Of a stretch of DNA of 64,000 nt, positions 27,311 to 35,609 are shown piece after piece; the stretch's first letter is position 1, and each line of letters opens with the position of its first letter. The DNA lies in assembly GCF_013393185.1 (NCBI RefSeq), contig NZ_QJQX01000018.1, positions 1-64,000 of the forward strand, in the 5' to 3' direction. This DNA is from Sphingobium lactosutens. Lineage in GTDB: Bacteria > Pseudomonadota > Alphaproteobacteria > Sphingomonadales > Sphingomonadaceae. The translations under genes and the position numbers were made by a program. The notes under the pieces are model-generated. The model was not told the origin of the DNA. It searched no databases and saw only the letters and a list, made by a program, of their open reading frames with translations.

Positions 27311-27829
27311 ATGCTCCTGCCTATGGGCGATTATCCTCAAGAACAGGCGTATATACTTTCGCGGCGACTGTGGGCTGGTTGGGCCGGCCTGTTGGCGCAG
27401 GTCGAGCGGATGACCCGGCGTTGCGACAGCGAGGATCTGTTACACGATGCCTATGTTCGCATGGCAGCCCGTCCCCAACAGCCTGACAATGAGGAAGCCT
27501 TTCTGGTCCGGGCGGCGGTCAACCGCGCGCGCGACAGCTATCGCCGGGAAAAGGTGCGCGGTCCGGCGACCGGTGAGGATGCGCTCGCGCTGCTGCGCGA
27601 CGGCGCGCCTTTGCAGGATGAGGCGCTGATGGCGCAGGCGCGGCTCCGGCGCGTGTCGGAAGGGATCGATCGACTGCCGCCGCGGACGCGCGAGGTGTTC
27701 CTGCTGCAGCGGATCGACAATCTCAAATATCGCGAGATTGCCGAGCGGCTTGAAATAAGCCAGAGCGCGGTCGAGAAGCATATGGCCAAGGCGATGACCT
27801 TCCTTGGCGAATGGACGAAGGATTGGTGA
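27311..27829 (+). CDS. ECF sigma factor, FecI-like
   Basis: This 172-residue sigma-70 family protein has region 2 (SEDLLHDAYVRMAARPQQPD) and region 4 (LPPRTREVFLLQRIDNLKYR, then SQSAVEKHMAKAM). It is followed at once by a FecR gene and then an STN-domain receptor, the standard surface-signalling order. It should direct RNA polymerase to the receptor/phosphatase operon when the receptor is loaded. The start may be 27311 or 27326. Confidence 0.85.
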   Translation: MLLPMGDYPQEQAYILSRRLWAGWAGLLAQVERMTRRCDSEDLLHDAYVRMAARPQQPDNEEAFLVRAAVNRARDSYRREKVRGPATGEDALALLRDGAPLQDEALMAQARLRRVSEGIDRLPPRTREVFLLQRIDNLKYREIAERLEISQSAVEKHMAKAMTFLGEWTKDW

Positions 27830-28752
27830 GCCCCGACATGTCCGGTGAGCGCCCCATACCCCGGACCGCGGCCGAGTGGATTGCAAGACTCAACGCGGAC
27901 GGACGGACGGCAGATGACGAGCAGGCCTTTCGCGCCTGGCTCGCCGCCGATACCGCGCATGCGGCCGATTTCGAGCGCGTGACCGATATCTGGGCGCTGG
28001 TGCCCGGAACCGATGCGGCGGTACGGCTGGCGCCAGCGCGCAGCCTGTCACGACGGCGGATGCTGGCAGCTTGCACTGGTACGCTGGTTGTGGGCGGCGG
28101 CGGTATGGCCATTATGCAGACCGCCTATGCAGGCACTCGCTATCAAACGGGCATTGGCGAGCAGCGCCAGCTGACTCTGGCGGAAGGATCGTCGCTCTTT
28201 CTCGACGCCGATACCGATGTGCGGGTGCTGGCGAGCGCCAGCCGGCGACGCCTGTGGCTGGAGCGTGGGCGCGTGGCGCTGACCGTCAAGCCGGCGACCG
28301 CGCCCTTTGCAATCGATGCCGGCCGGGGCAGTTTCGTGGCCGGCAGCGGCCGGTTCGACGTGCGGCGCGATACCGATGACAAGCTGGCGATGACTGCGCT
28401 GGTCGGGCAGGCCGAGGTGGCGATCGGTGGCGGGCAGCGCAGCCTGTCCGCCGGGCAGCGGATCCGCACCGATGCCGCCGATGTCGTGCAGGTCGATCGA
28501 CCGGATGTCGAAACAACCCAGGCCTGGCTGAGCGGCCGGGCGGCCTTTCATGACGATCGGCTGGATACGGTGGCGGCGGAGGCCAATCGCTACAGCCTGA
28601 CCCGGCTGGTGATCGCCGATCCCGATACTGCCGCCCTGCGGGTGAGCGGCATGTACCGGGTGGGTGACAATGTCGCGCTGGGGCAGGCGCTGTCGCAACT
28701 GCTGTCCGTGCCGGTTCGACAGGTTGGCGACCGGGTGCTGCTGGGCGGTTGA
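27826..28752 (+). CDS. FecR-family anti-sigma/sigma regulator
   Basis: This protein of about 308 residues has an N-terminal cytoplasmic FecR domain (TAAEWIARLNADGRTADDEQ), one membrane helix (CTGTLVVGGGGMAIMQ), a periplasmic FecR domain (EGSSLFLDADTDVRVL) and a C-terminal domain (LTRLVIADPDTAALRVSG) that contacts the receptor. GTG 27826 overlaps the sigma stop (GTGA) and has AAGGA just upstream; ATG 27838 is the alternative. It relays the receptor signal to the sigma factor. Confidence 0.85.
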   Translation: MSPDMSGERPIPRTAAEWIARLNADGRTADDEQAFRAWLAADTAHAADFERVTDIWALVPGTDAAVRLAPARSLSRRRMLAACTGTLVVGGGGMAIMQTAYAGTRYQTGIGEQRQLTLAEGSSLFLDADTDVRVLASASRRRLWLERGRVALTVKPATAPFAIDAGRGSFVAGSGRFDVRRDTDDKLAMTALVGQAEVAIGGGQRSLSAGQRIRTDAADVVQVDRPDVETTQAWLSGRAAFHDDRLDTVAAEANRYSLTRLVIADPDTAALRVSGMYRVGDNVALGQALSQLLSVPVRQVGDRVLLGG

Positions 28753-28835
28753 AAAAAATCTTTGGGGCCGGGGTGGGGTAAAATCCGCCTGGCGCGTCGG
28801 GGAGGCGCGGCGCCTTCTGCCGCTGTCCACGGGGG

Positions 28836-31727
28836 ATGATCGTGACCGTTTCTGCTTCGCGCAATTTGCGCCGTTCTCTGGTGCTGGGCGCCGCTCTCGC
28901 CGCCTTCTGTGCCGTTCCGGCCAAGGCGCAGCAGCGCCAGGCATCCGTCCAGATCGCCGCGCAGCCGCTCGCGCCCGCACTGGAGGCACTGGCCCGCCAG
29001 ACCGGCACCGACATTTTGTTCGCGCCTCAACTGGTGGCAGGCATGAGCGGCCCGTCGCTGAGCGGCCGGATGGACGCGATGTCAGCGGTCGAGCGGCTGA
29101 TCCAGGGCAAGCCGCTGGCGGTGCGGCGTCAGGCTAATGGCGCGCTTCTGATCGTGGCGGCGCCGGCCCAGCCGCAGGAAACGGTCGCTACCGGCGGCGG
29201 CGAGGTTGCGACCGACATCATCGTCACCGGCTATGCCGCCAGCCTGTCCGGCGCGCTCGCCGAAAAGCGCAAGGCGACCAATGTCGTTGACGTGGTCAAG
29301 GCCGAGGATATCGGCAAATTCCCCGCCCAGAACATTGCCGAAGCGCTGCAGCGCGTGCCGGGCGTGTCGATCGTCCGCGATCGGGGTGAGGGCGTGTTCG
29401 TCCGCATCCGCGGTCTGGGCGCCAATTTCCAGGTCGTTACGCTGAATGGCCGGTCGGCCGCAGTGAACGAGAATGTTCGCGACAGTGGCCAGAGCGGTCG
29501 CCAGTTCCGGTTCGACACGCTGCCGTCCGAACTCATGTCGGCGGTGGAAATCATCAAGAGCTTGCGCGCGGACCTGGCCGAGGGCGGCATCGGCGGCATC
29601 GTCAATCTCCAGACCTTCCGCCCGATCGACCTCAAGAAGCCGGTGCTGGCGTTGTCCGTCACCGCCAGTTCGCCGCGCCTGGCCGATACTGTCGATCCGC
29701 GACTGTCGGGCATGGCCAGCTGGGTCAATGACGAAGGCACGTTCGGCGCGCTGATCGCGGCGGTCTATGACGAGCGCACCACGCGCCAGGACCGCATCAC
29801 CGGCGTCGGCTGGGCCGATGGGCGGATCGACGCCGATGGCGACGGCACGCTGGACAGCGACACCATCTTGGTGCCGACCAGCACGCGCCCGACACTGGAG
29901 CGGGAAAATCGCAATCGCATCGGCCTCAATGGCGCGATTCAGTGGAAACCCGACGATCGGTTCGAGCTGAATGTCGACGGCCTCTGGAGCCGGCTCAACA
30001 TCGACTATGACGAATTGACCTATTCGACCGATTTTTCCGCGACGACGCCGGGCGCGATCGTGCCGGGAACGGCCGTAATCCAGAATGGCGTGCTGACCGC
30101 CGCGACCGTCATCACATCGACCCAGATCGGCCGCGAGACGTCGCGCCTCCAATATGAGAATTGGTTGATCGGGGCGAACGCCAGATGGTCGGCCAATGGC
30201 TGGACGATGACCGCAGACGTGAGCCTGGGCCGCGCCTATTCCAATACGCCCACGCCCATCTATCGTACCCGCCTGCTCGGCGGAGTTGGTCAGGTCGCCT
30301 TCGACTATGGCAAGGTCGGCGAACGGCTGCCCGACCTCAATTTCCTGACAGCCGATCTAACGGAATCGACCGCGCTGCCCGGCCGCCGGATCGAATATCG
30401 CGTCAATGACTCGCTCGATCGCCAGCGCGCCGCGAACTTCGACGTGACACGTGAACTGGACGGCGCGCTGCGTGCGCTGCGGTTCGGCGCAAAATATGAA
30501 AAGCGTGACCGCACCTATAATCGCCGCGATATCAACTTCACGAATGGTATCTCGGGCCGGCGGTTCGACGACAGCTATTTCGACGCCTTCCCCGTCGACG
30601 ATTTCCTCAGCGGCGCGGGCGGAAATCTGCCGACGAGTTGGGTCATGCCCAATGCCGATCGCTTCTGGGATGCGGCAACCGGCAAGGAAGCATTGCTCGA
30701 CGCCGATCTGACGCGCGGCGATCGCCGCAACAGCTACGCGATCGATGAACGGATCATGGGTGGCTATGGCATGGCGGAGTTCAGCTTTCCGCTGGGAGGC
30801 GTCACGATCCGGGGCGATGCGGGATTGCGTTATGCCCATACCCGCCAGATATCGTCGGGCTATGCCGACAATGGCTCGGCAGCGCTGCCCGTCAGCTTCG
30901 AGCGTAACTATGGCAATGTCCTGCCGTCGCTGAACCTGGTTGCCGAATTCACATCGAACCTGCAGATGCACCTTGCCGCCTCGAAGGTCATCACCCGCCC
31001 GTCGCTCGCCGATCTGGCGCCGCGCCTGACGATCAACTCCAACCCGACCGTGCTGACGGCGGTGGGCGGCAATCCGGAGTTGCGGCCGTTCGAGGCCTGG
31101 CAATATGATGGCACCGTCGAATGGTATTTCGCGCCGGGTAGTGCGCTGATTGGCGGCGCCTTCTACAAGGACATCACCAGCTTCGTCTTCCAGCAGACCC
31201 GCAATTTCGATCTGGACGGCCAGATCTATCGCCTGACCGCGCCGCAAAATGGCGGCAATGCCTATGTCGCGGGGATCGAGATCGCCTATCAGCAGCTGTT
31301 CAGGATGCTGCCGGCGCCGTTCGATGGCCTGGGTTTCCAGGCCAATTACACTCACACCAAGAGCAAGGGCACCTATGCCCTATCCGACCGCGCTACTTTC
31401 CGCGACGACCTGACCGATGTTGCCGGCGACAGTTTCAACCTGACCGCTTTCTACGAAAAGGGGCCGGTCGGCGCGCGGGCCAGCTATAGCTGGCGTGGCA
31501 AGGTGCTGCGCGACGTTGGCGGCGCGGGCCTGGCCGCCAATAATGACGCGGCCTTCGGCAGCCTCGATTTCGACATTTCCTACAAGTTCACGCCCAATGT
31601 CACATTCGTGGTACAGGGCATCAACGTGGCCGGCGGAGTCCAGTGGCAATATGTCCGCGACGATCGCTTCGCGGGCTACACCGATTATGGCACCACGCTG
31701 ATGGCCGGCGTGCGGGCCCGTTTCTGA
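28836..31727 (+). CDS. TonB-dependent transducer receptor with N-terminal STN domain
   Basis: This 963-residue outer-membrane receptor has a signal peptide (1-31, cut near AKAQQ), an STN signalling domain (about 36-105: QIAAQPLAPALEALARQTGT, LSGRMDAMSAVERLI), a TonB-box-like DIIVTGYAASL, a plug (NIAEALQRVPGVSIVRDRGE, RIRGLGANFQVVTLNGR) and a barrel ending GVRARF. The layout matches the large Xanthomonas/Caulobacter-type receptors, often used for carbohydrates or other organics. The STN domain passes binding information to FecR. A secreted alkaline phosphatase follows 14 bp later, so the ligand is plausibly phosphorylated. Confidence 0.92.
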   Translation: MIVTVSASRNLRRSLVLGAALAAFCAVPAKAQQRQASVQIAAQPLAPALEALARQTGTDILFAPQLVAGMSGPSLSGRMDAMSAVERLIQGKPLAVRRQANGALLIVAAPAQPQETVATGGGEVATDIIVTGYAASLSGALAEKRKATNVVDVVKAEDIGKFPAQNIAEALQRVPGVSIVRDRGEGVFVRIRGLGANFQVVTLNGRSAAVNENVRDSGQSGRQFRFDTLPSELMSAVEIIKSLRADLAEGGIGGIVNLQTFRPIDLKKPVLALSVTASSPRLADTVDPRLSGMASWVNDEGTFGALIAAVYDERTTRQDRITGVGWADGRIDADGDGTLDSDTILVPTSTRPTLERENRNRIGLNGAIQWKPDDRFELNVDGLWSRLNIDYDELTYSTDFSATTPGAIVPGTAVIQNGVLTAATVITSTQIGRETSRLQYENWLIGANARWSANGWTMTADVSLGRAYSNTPTPIYRTRLLGGVGQVAFDYGKVGERLPDLNFLTADLTESTALPGRRIEYRVNDSLDRQRAANFDVTRELDGALRALRFGAKYEKRDRTYNRRDINFTNGISGRRFDDSYFDAFPVDDFLSGAGGNLPTSWVMPNADRFWDAATGKEALLDADLTRGDRRNSYAIDERIMGGYGMAEFSFPLGGVTIRGDAGLRYAHTRQISSGYADNGSAALPVSFERNYGNVLPSLNLVAEFTSNLQMHLAASKVITRPSLADLAPRLTINSNPTVLTAVGGNPELRPFEAWQYDGTVEWYFAPGSALIGGAFYKDITSFVFQQTRNFDLDGQIYRLTAPQNGGNAYVAGIEIAYQQLFRMLPAPFDGLGFQANYTHTKSKGTYALSDRATFRDDLTDVAGDSFNLTAFYEKGPVGARASYSWRGKVLRDVGGAGLAANNDAAFGSLDFDISYKFTPNVTFVVQGINVAGGVQWQYVRDDRFAGYTDYGTTLMAGVRARF

Positions 31728-31741
31728 ACGGAAGGACGGCG

Positions 31742-32866
31742 ATGATATTTCGATCGATCAGGATCATGATGGCGGCGGGCGCGATGCTCGCCGCCGTTCC
31801 GGGGTACACCCAGGCCCCTGCTGAACCGCAGCGGGCGCGAAACATCATCCTGTTCCTCGGCGATGCCGGCGGCGTGCCGACGCTCAATGCCGCGGGCATC
31901 ATGGCGCATGACCGGCCGCAATCGCTGTTCATCCAGTCGATGCCGCATATCGGCCTGTCCGACACGTCGGCGCTCGACAATTGGGTGACGGATTCGGCGG
32001 CAGGCATGACGGCGATCATGACCGGGCACAAAACCAAGAGCGGCATGATATCTGCGTTGCCGGAGGCCGATGGCACGATCACCCCGGTCAAGAGCTTCCT
32101 CGAATATGCCGAGCAGCGCGGCCTTTCCACCGGCGTCGTCACCAATATGCCGATCTGGGACGCGACCCCGGCCGCCTGCTTCGCCCATGTCGCCACGCGC
32201 AAGGACAAGGACCAGATTTTCCGCCAGATGCTTAGCCCTCGCTTCGGCAATGGCGTCGATATATTGATAGGCAAGGGGCAGGCCGATGCGATTGCATCCT
32301 TCGCCAAGGATGGCACGTCGCCGCAACAGGCCTTTGCCAAGGCCGGCTACCGCTTTGGCGATGATCCGGCGCTGGTGAAGGAAGCCGGCCGGGCCGCGGT
32401 GCTGCGCGATGCCGATTATGCGCCGATCCCGGCGGTCGAGGCGACGATCGGCCAGCTTGCCCGCAATCCCAAGGGCTATTTCCTGATGGTCGAATGGGAC
32501 ATGCATACCGACAAGCCGGAAAATGGCCTGAAGCATGTGATCGAGATGGACGACATGATCCGTCGTATCAGCGCGATCGCGGGCAAGGACACGCTGATCC
32601 TGTTCACCGCTGACCATAGTTTCGGCCTGCGCATGAGCAGCGGCAAGCGCAATGCGCCGATGGCGCAGCAATATGCGGCTGCCGCCGCCAAGCCGGGCAC
32701 GACGGTCGCCAGTAATCCGATCATTGGCGTCGAGGACAATCATACCGGCGAGGAAGTGATCGCTGCCGCTGCGGGGCCAGGCGCCGATCAGGTTCATGGT
32801 TTTTCTGCCAATACCCGCCTGTTCGATGTGATGTTCAAAGCGATGGACTGGCAGAAGGAGGATTGA
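31742..32866 (+). CDS. Secreted alkaline phosphatase (PhoA superfamily)
   Basis: This 374-residue protein has an N-terminal signal peptide (1-24). Metal and catalytic motifs of the family are present: Asp in ILFLGDAGG, the phosphorylated Ser in VTDSAAGMTAIMTGHKT, EWDMHTDKPENG, FTADHSFGL and DNHTGEEV with His ligands. It removes phosphate from organic phosphates in the periplasm. ATG 31742 lies 14 bp after the receptor gene, within the surface-signalling operon. No Pho box was recognised; regulation by the local sigma factor is more likely. Confidence 0.88.
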   Translation: MIFRSIRIMMAAGAMLAAVPGYTQAPAEPQRARNIILFLGDAGGVPTLNAAGIMAHDRPQSLFIQSMPHIGLSDTSALDNWVTDSAAGMTAIMTGHKTKSGMISALPEADGTITPVKSFLEYAEQRGLSTGVVTNMPIWDATPAACFAHVATRKDKDQIFRQMLSPRFGNGVDILIGKGQADAIASFAKDGTSPQQAFAKAGYRFGDDPALVKEAGRAAVLRDADYAPIPAVEATIGQLARNPKGYFLMVEWDMHTDKPENGLKHVIEMDDMIRRISAIAGKDTLILFTADHSFGLRMSSGKRNAPMAQQYAAAAAKPGTTVASNPIIGVEDNHTGEEVIAAAAGPGADQVHGFSANTRLFDVMFKAMDWQKED

Positions 32867-33015
32867 TCGCGCGCACAATGATCAGCACATGTTTGTAATG
32901 CCGCTTGCTACCAGGAATCGAGTATCGGTGTATGAGCGACAAAAATGGTCGTCCTCGGAGAGCCCGCCTGAAGGCGCAGAATTTATAATCAGTCCTGATC
33001 TTGCATTGAAATCTA

Positions 33016-34062
33016 GAGCATCGAGCCTTTAATCGGACGCATATCCGGTTGCCTTGAGGAAGTTCCAGCATTCGTCTGGCGTGTAGATGTCGCAGATGTT
33101 GCCGATTGCCTGCCAGAGGGCATCGATGGTTCTGGCGCCGGTGCGTCTGAGATGCGCCTTGAGTTTGGAAAAGGCCATTTCGATCGGGTTGAGATCGGGG
33201 CTGTAGGGCGGGGTAAAGAGGAACCATGCGCCCCGCGCCTTGAGGATGGCCTTGGCTTTTTCGCTTTTGTGGCTGGAGAGATTGTCGAGGATCACGACGT
33301 CGCCCGGATTGAGAGTGGGGGCGAGCTGGGTTTCGACATAGGTCTCGAAGGCCGTGCGGTTCATGGGGCAGTCGATGCCCCATGGTGCGGTCAGGCCATC
33401 ACAACGCAGGGCAGCGATGAAGGTCTGGGTTTTCCAATGGCCGAAGGGAGCGCGGGCCTTGAGGCGCTGATCGCGTCGGACCCTTCCGCGCAGTCGCGTC
33501 ATCTTCGTGGTGGTTGCCGTCTCATCGATAAAGACCAGGCGGTGCGGCTGTTTTCGAAGGCTGGATTGCCGATAAACACGCCACGCCCGACGCGCCTGGG
33601 CAATATCATCGCGTCCGCATTCCGATGCCAGCAGCGTTTTTTTAAAGCTGTAGCCCGCTTTCAGCAGTGCCCGCGACAGCGAGGCGGGATGCGCCCGAAC
33701 GCCTGTCGCCATCGCAAGCCGGGCCGATAGTTCGGGCATGGTGATGTCCGGCTCGGCATCGACCCATTTCGCCAGTGTCGCCATATGGGGCGCAAGTTTG
33801 CCGTCTCCAGGCGGGCGGCCTTGCCGCGCAGGTTCCGCCGATCCCGTCGCAGCTACGCGCTGCGCCAGCTTCACAGCGCAACTCGCGCTCACCCCAAAAT
33901 GGCGAGAAGCAGAGCGACGTGATTGCCCAGAAGCAATGTGATTGACGATCCGACCCCGAAGATCAGACGAATAGGATTTCCCCATGATCCACCTCCAACA
34001 ACGGTGAATCACATTCCCCAACCTTTGGGAATCCCCAGATTCCTATTTCAAGCTCGATGCTC
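33016..34062 (-). mobile_element. IS630-family insertion sequence, apparently complete
   Basis: A 1047-bp element is bounded by 11-bp perfect inverted repeats GAGCATCGAGC (33016-33026 and its complement 34052-34062). TA dinucleotides flank both ends (33014-33015, 34063-34064), the target duplication of IS630/Tc1-type elements. It holds one uninterrupted transposase gene on the minus strand. It separates the alkaline phosphatase operon from a tRNA fragment and AT-rich DNA. Confidence 0.85.
33029..33985 (-). CDS. IS630-family transposase
   Basis: This 318-residue transposase has an N-terminal HTH pair (YSSDLRGRIVNHIASGQSRR, SASRHFGVSASCAVKLAQR) and a DDE domain: Asp in LVFIDETATT, Asp in VVILDNLSSHKS and Glu in YSPDLNPIEMAFS. 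Many IS630 copies need a frameshift; this one is a single frame. ATG 33985 is the family start (MGKSYSSDLRG). It appears intact and potentially active. Confidence 0.9.
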   Translation of the reverse strand: MGKSYSSDLRGRIVNHIASGQSRRSASRHFGVSASCAVKLAQRVAATGSAEPARQGRPPGDGKLAPHMATLAKWVDAEPDITMPELSARLAMATGVRAHPASLSRALLKAGYSFKKTLLASECGRDDIAQARRAWRVYRQSSLRKQPHRLVFIDETATTTKMTRLRGRVRRDQRLKARAPFGHWKTQTFIAALRCDGLTAPWGIDCPMNRTAFETYVETQLAPTLNPGDVVILDNLSSHKSEKAKAILKARGAWFLFTPPYSPDLNPIEMAFSKLKAHLRRTGARTIDALWQAIGNICDIYTPDECWNFLKATGYASD

Positions 34063-34100
34063 TAAGTGCTCGTCAATGCAAGCTAAGCCATTGATTTTAT

Positions 34101-34144
34101 TGGTGACCCCTACGGGAATAGAACCCGTGTTTCAGCCGTGAGAA
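34101..34144 (-). other. 3' half of tRNA-Glu, probable old attachment site
   Basis: On the minus strand bases 34144-34101 read as the right half of a glutamate tRNA: anticodon loop TTCTCAC, stem GGCTG, variable loop, T-arm ACGGGTTCTATTCCCGT and acceptor AGGGGTCACCA with encoded CCA. The 5' half is absent; upstream bases do not pair. The T-loop carries a G-to-T change from the invariant TTCGA. Integrases commonly duplicate exactly this 3' part as attL or attR, so this is best read as a decayed attachment site. Confidence 0.65.
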
Positions 34145-34663
34145 TGCCAATGCAGGAAAGGCATAGCCAAACCGCATGGAGAAGCGTTATCTTCATTGGT
34201 TGCGATAGCACCAAACGCGACGTAATTTCAAGATAAATATCAACATTTTTTTACGATAAAATTGTCATTGGAGTAATAATGCCTCAAGTGGTCCCAAGAC
34301 GTTCCAGAATGTTGTTGTTAATAATGTCGAAATTATTAGATATGTACAAATAATAATATTGATTATGGTAGGTCAGTAGATTGATCTGAGAAGATGTTTA
34401 TTACCCTGGTTGCGACATCATCCGCCGCCGAAGAATTCGGAGCCGAGGCAAAGATCGAATTGCGGGCGGTCGCCAGCTTGCTTGCCAGCGGTGGGCATGG
34501 TCTCCGGATCATGCGCTTTTCCTTGATCCTTGGGAGGATTTTACTTCGGTCTCCGCAGGATGCAAGATGCGTCATGACGCAAATGTTGACGGTTTGTTGA
34601 ATGATTTTTGGGCGTCAGAGTAAAAGTCATTCGATTTCAGGGGATTGTGTAGAGAGCGAATAG
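34145..34663. other. AT-rich stretch without a recognisable gene
   Basis: Bases 34200-34380 are conspicuously AT-rich (runs such as AACATTTTTTTACG) against the high-GC surroundings. No coding frame with recognisable family, RNA gene or repeat was found. Its position between a tRNA fragment and a truncated gene suggests leftover foreign DNA. Confidence 0.45.
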
Positions 34664-35431
34664 ATCGGTGGCATCTATACCTGCATGCAGAGCGCGCAGG
34701 CCTCCTATAATGCCGCGGTCGGCTTCGCTTCGCTGGGGCAGGTCGATCCGGTGAGCCATATCGCCGGGCAGAAAATCTATCTGTTCAGCGGGACCAAGGA
34801 CCAGACCGTCAAGCAATCGGTGATGGACGCAGTGCGCGACTTCTACGAGGCGGCGCAGGTGCCGGCGGCGAACCTGCGCTATGTTAATTCGACGGCAGCG
34901 GGCCATGCCTTCATCTCCGACGATTTCGGCAGTGGCTGTGACGTGACGGTGACTCCGTTCGTCAATGAATGCGCGGTCGACGGGGCGCCCTATGACCAGC
35001 CGGCGGCGATCCTGACGCAGATCTATGGCCCGCTGAAACCCAAGGCGACCAGCCTGTCGTCCACGCCGGTGGCGTTCGACCAGTCGCAATATGCCGGCGC
35101 ACTGACCGGCATGGCGTCGAAAGGCTATGTCTATGTACCCGCGAGTTGCCAGCAGGCGAGCGCCAAATGCGCGCTGCATGTCGTCTTCCATGGCTGCCTG
35201 CAAAGCGCCGACACGGTGGGCGACGCGGTCTATGGCAGGCTGGGCTATAATGAATGGGCGGACAGCAACGGGATCATCATCCTCTATCCACAGGTCGACA
35301 AGAGCATGATCCCCTATAACCCGCAGGGGTGCTGGGACTGGTGGGGCTATAGCGGCCTCAATTTCCAGACCAAGGGCGGGCCTCAGCTGTCGGTGGTCCA
35401 TGCCATGGTGCAGCAACTGACCAACCAGTAG
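34664..35431 (+). pseudogene. Extracellular PHB depolymerase-family esterase, 5'-truncated
   Basis: The open frame begins just after a stop at 34661-34663 and reads GGIYTCMQSAQ, then SHIAGQKIYLFSGTKDQTV, HVVFHGCLQSADTVGD and GIIILYPQVDKS, the second half of a poly(3-hydroxybutyrate) depolymerase-like alpha/beta hydrolase. The signal peptide and the Gly-X-Ser-X-Gly nucleophile elbow, which lie in the missing first half, are absent, so it cannot be active. An internal ATG at 34685 would give 248 residues. The truncation point abuts the AT-rich DNA. Confidence 0.7.
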
Positions 35432-35449
35432 GGCGCATCGGTCCGGCAA

Positions 35450-35492
35450 AGGAAAAGGGTGGAGAAGCAGCGCGCTTCTCCACCCTTTTCCT
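35450..35492. terminator. Strong bidirectional hairpin terminator
   Basis: A 19-bp perfect stem (35450-35468 with 35474-35492) closes a 5-base loop; the arms contain AAAAGGGTGGAGAAGC and its complement. It lies just after the PHB depolymerase stop and beyond the end of the convergent receptor gene, so it can stop transcription from both sides. The A/T-rich foot of the stem replaces a U-tract. Confidence 0.75.
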
Positions 35493-35505
35493 GTATTGTG
35501 CGAAC

Positions 35506-35608
35506 CTTAGAGCGCGCTGCGTTAAATCCGACGCAGATCGCGCGCTCTAAGTTTTTGTTGTCGCATCGTTTCAAGCGCAAAACCGGTTCCCACTTTTGCG
35601 CACGATGC
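35506..35608. repeat. Two-stem alphaproteobacterial intergenic repeat (REP/RIME-like)
   Basis: The element folds into two hairpins. The first has outer arms CTTAGAGCGCG (35506-35516 / 35541-35551) and inner arms CTGCG/CGCAG. The second has arms GCATCGT/ACGATGC (35563-35569 / 35602-35608) and GCGCAAAA/TTTTGCGC around CCGGTT. The AAAACCGGTTCCCACTTTT core is familiar from intergenic repeats spread through alphaproteobacterial genomes. It sits directly downstream of the receptor stop codon, where it may also protect or end the transcript. Confidence 0.65.
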
Positions 35609-35609
35609 C

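Noticed and set aside
34101..34144. Complete tRNA gene
   Set aside because: Only the 3' half matches tRNA-Glu; the D-arm and 5' acceptor strand are absent and the T-loop is mutated.
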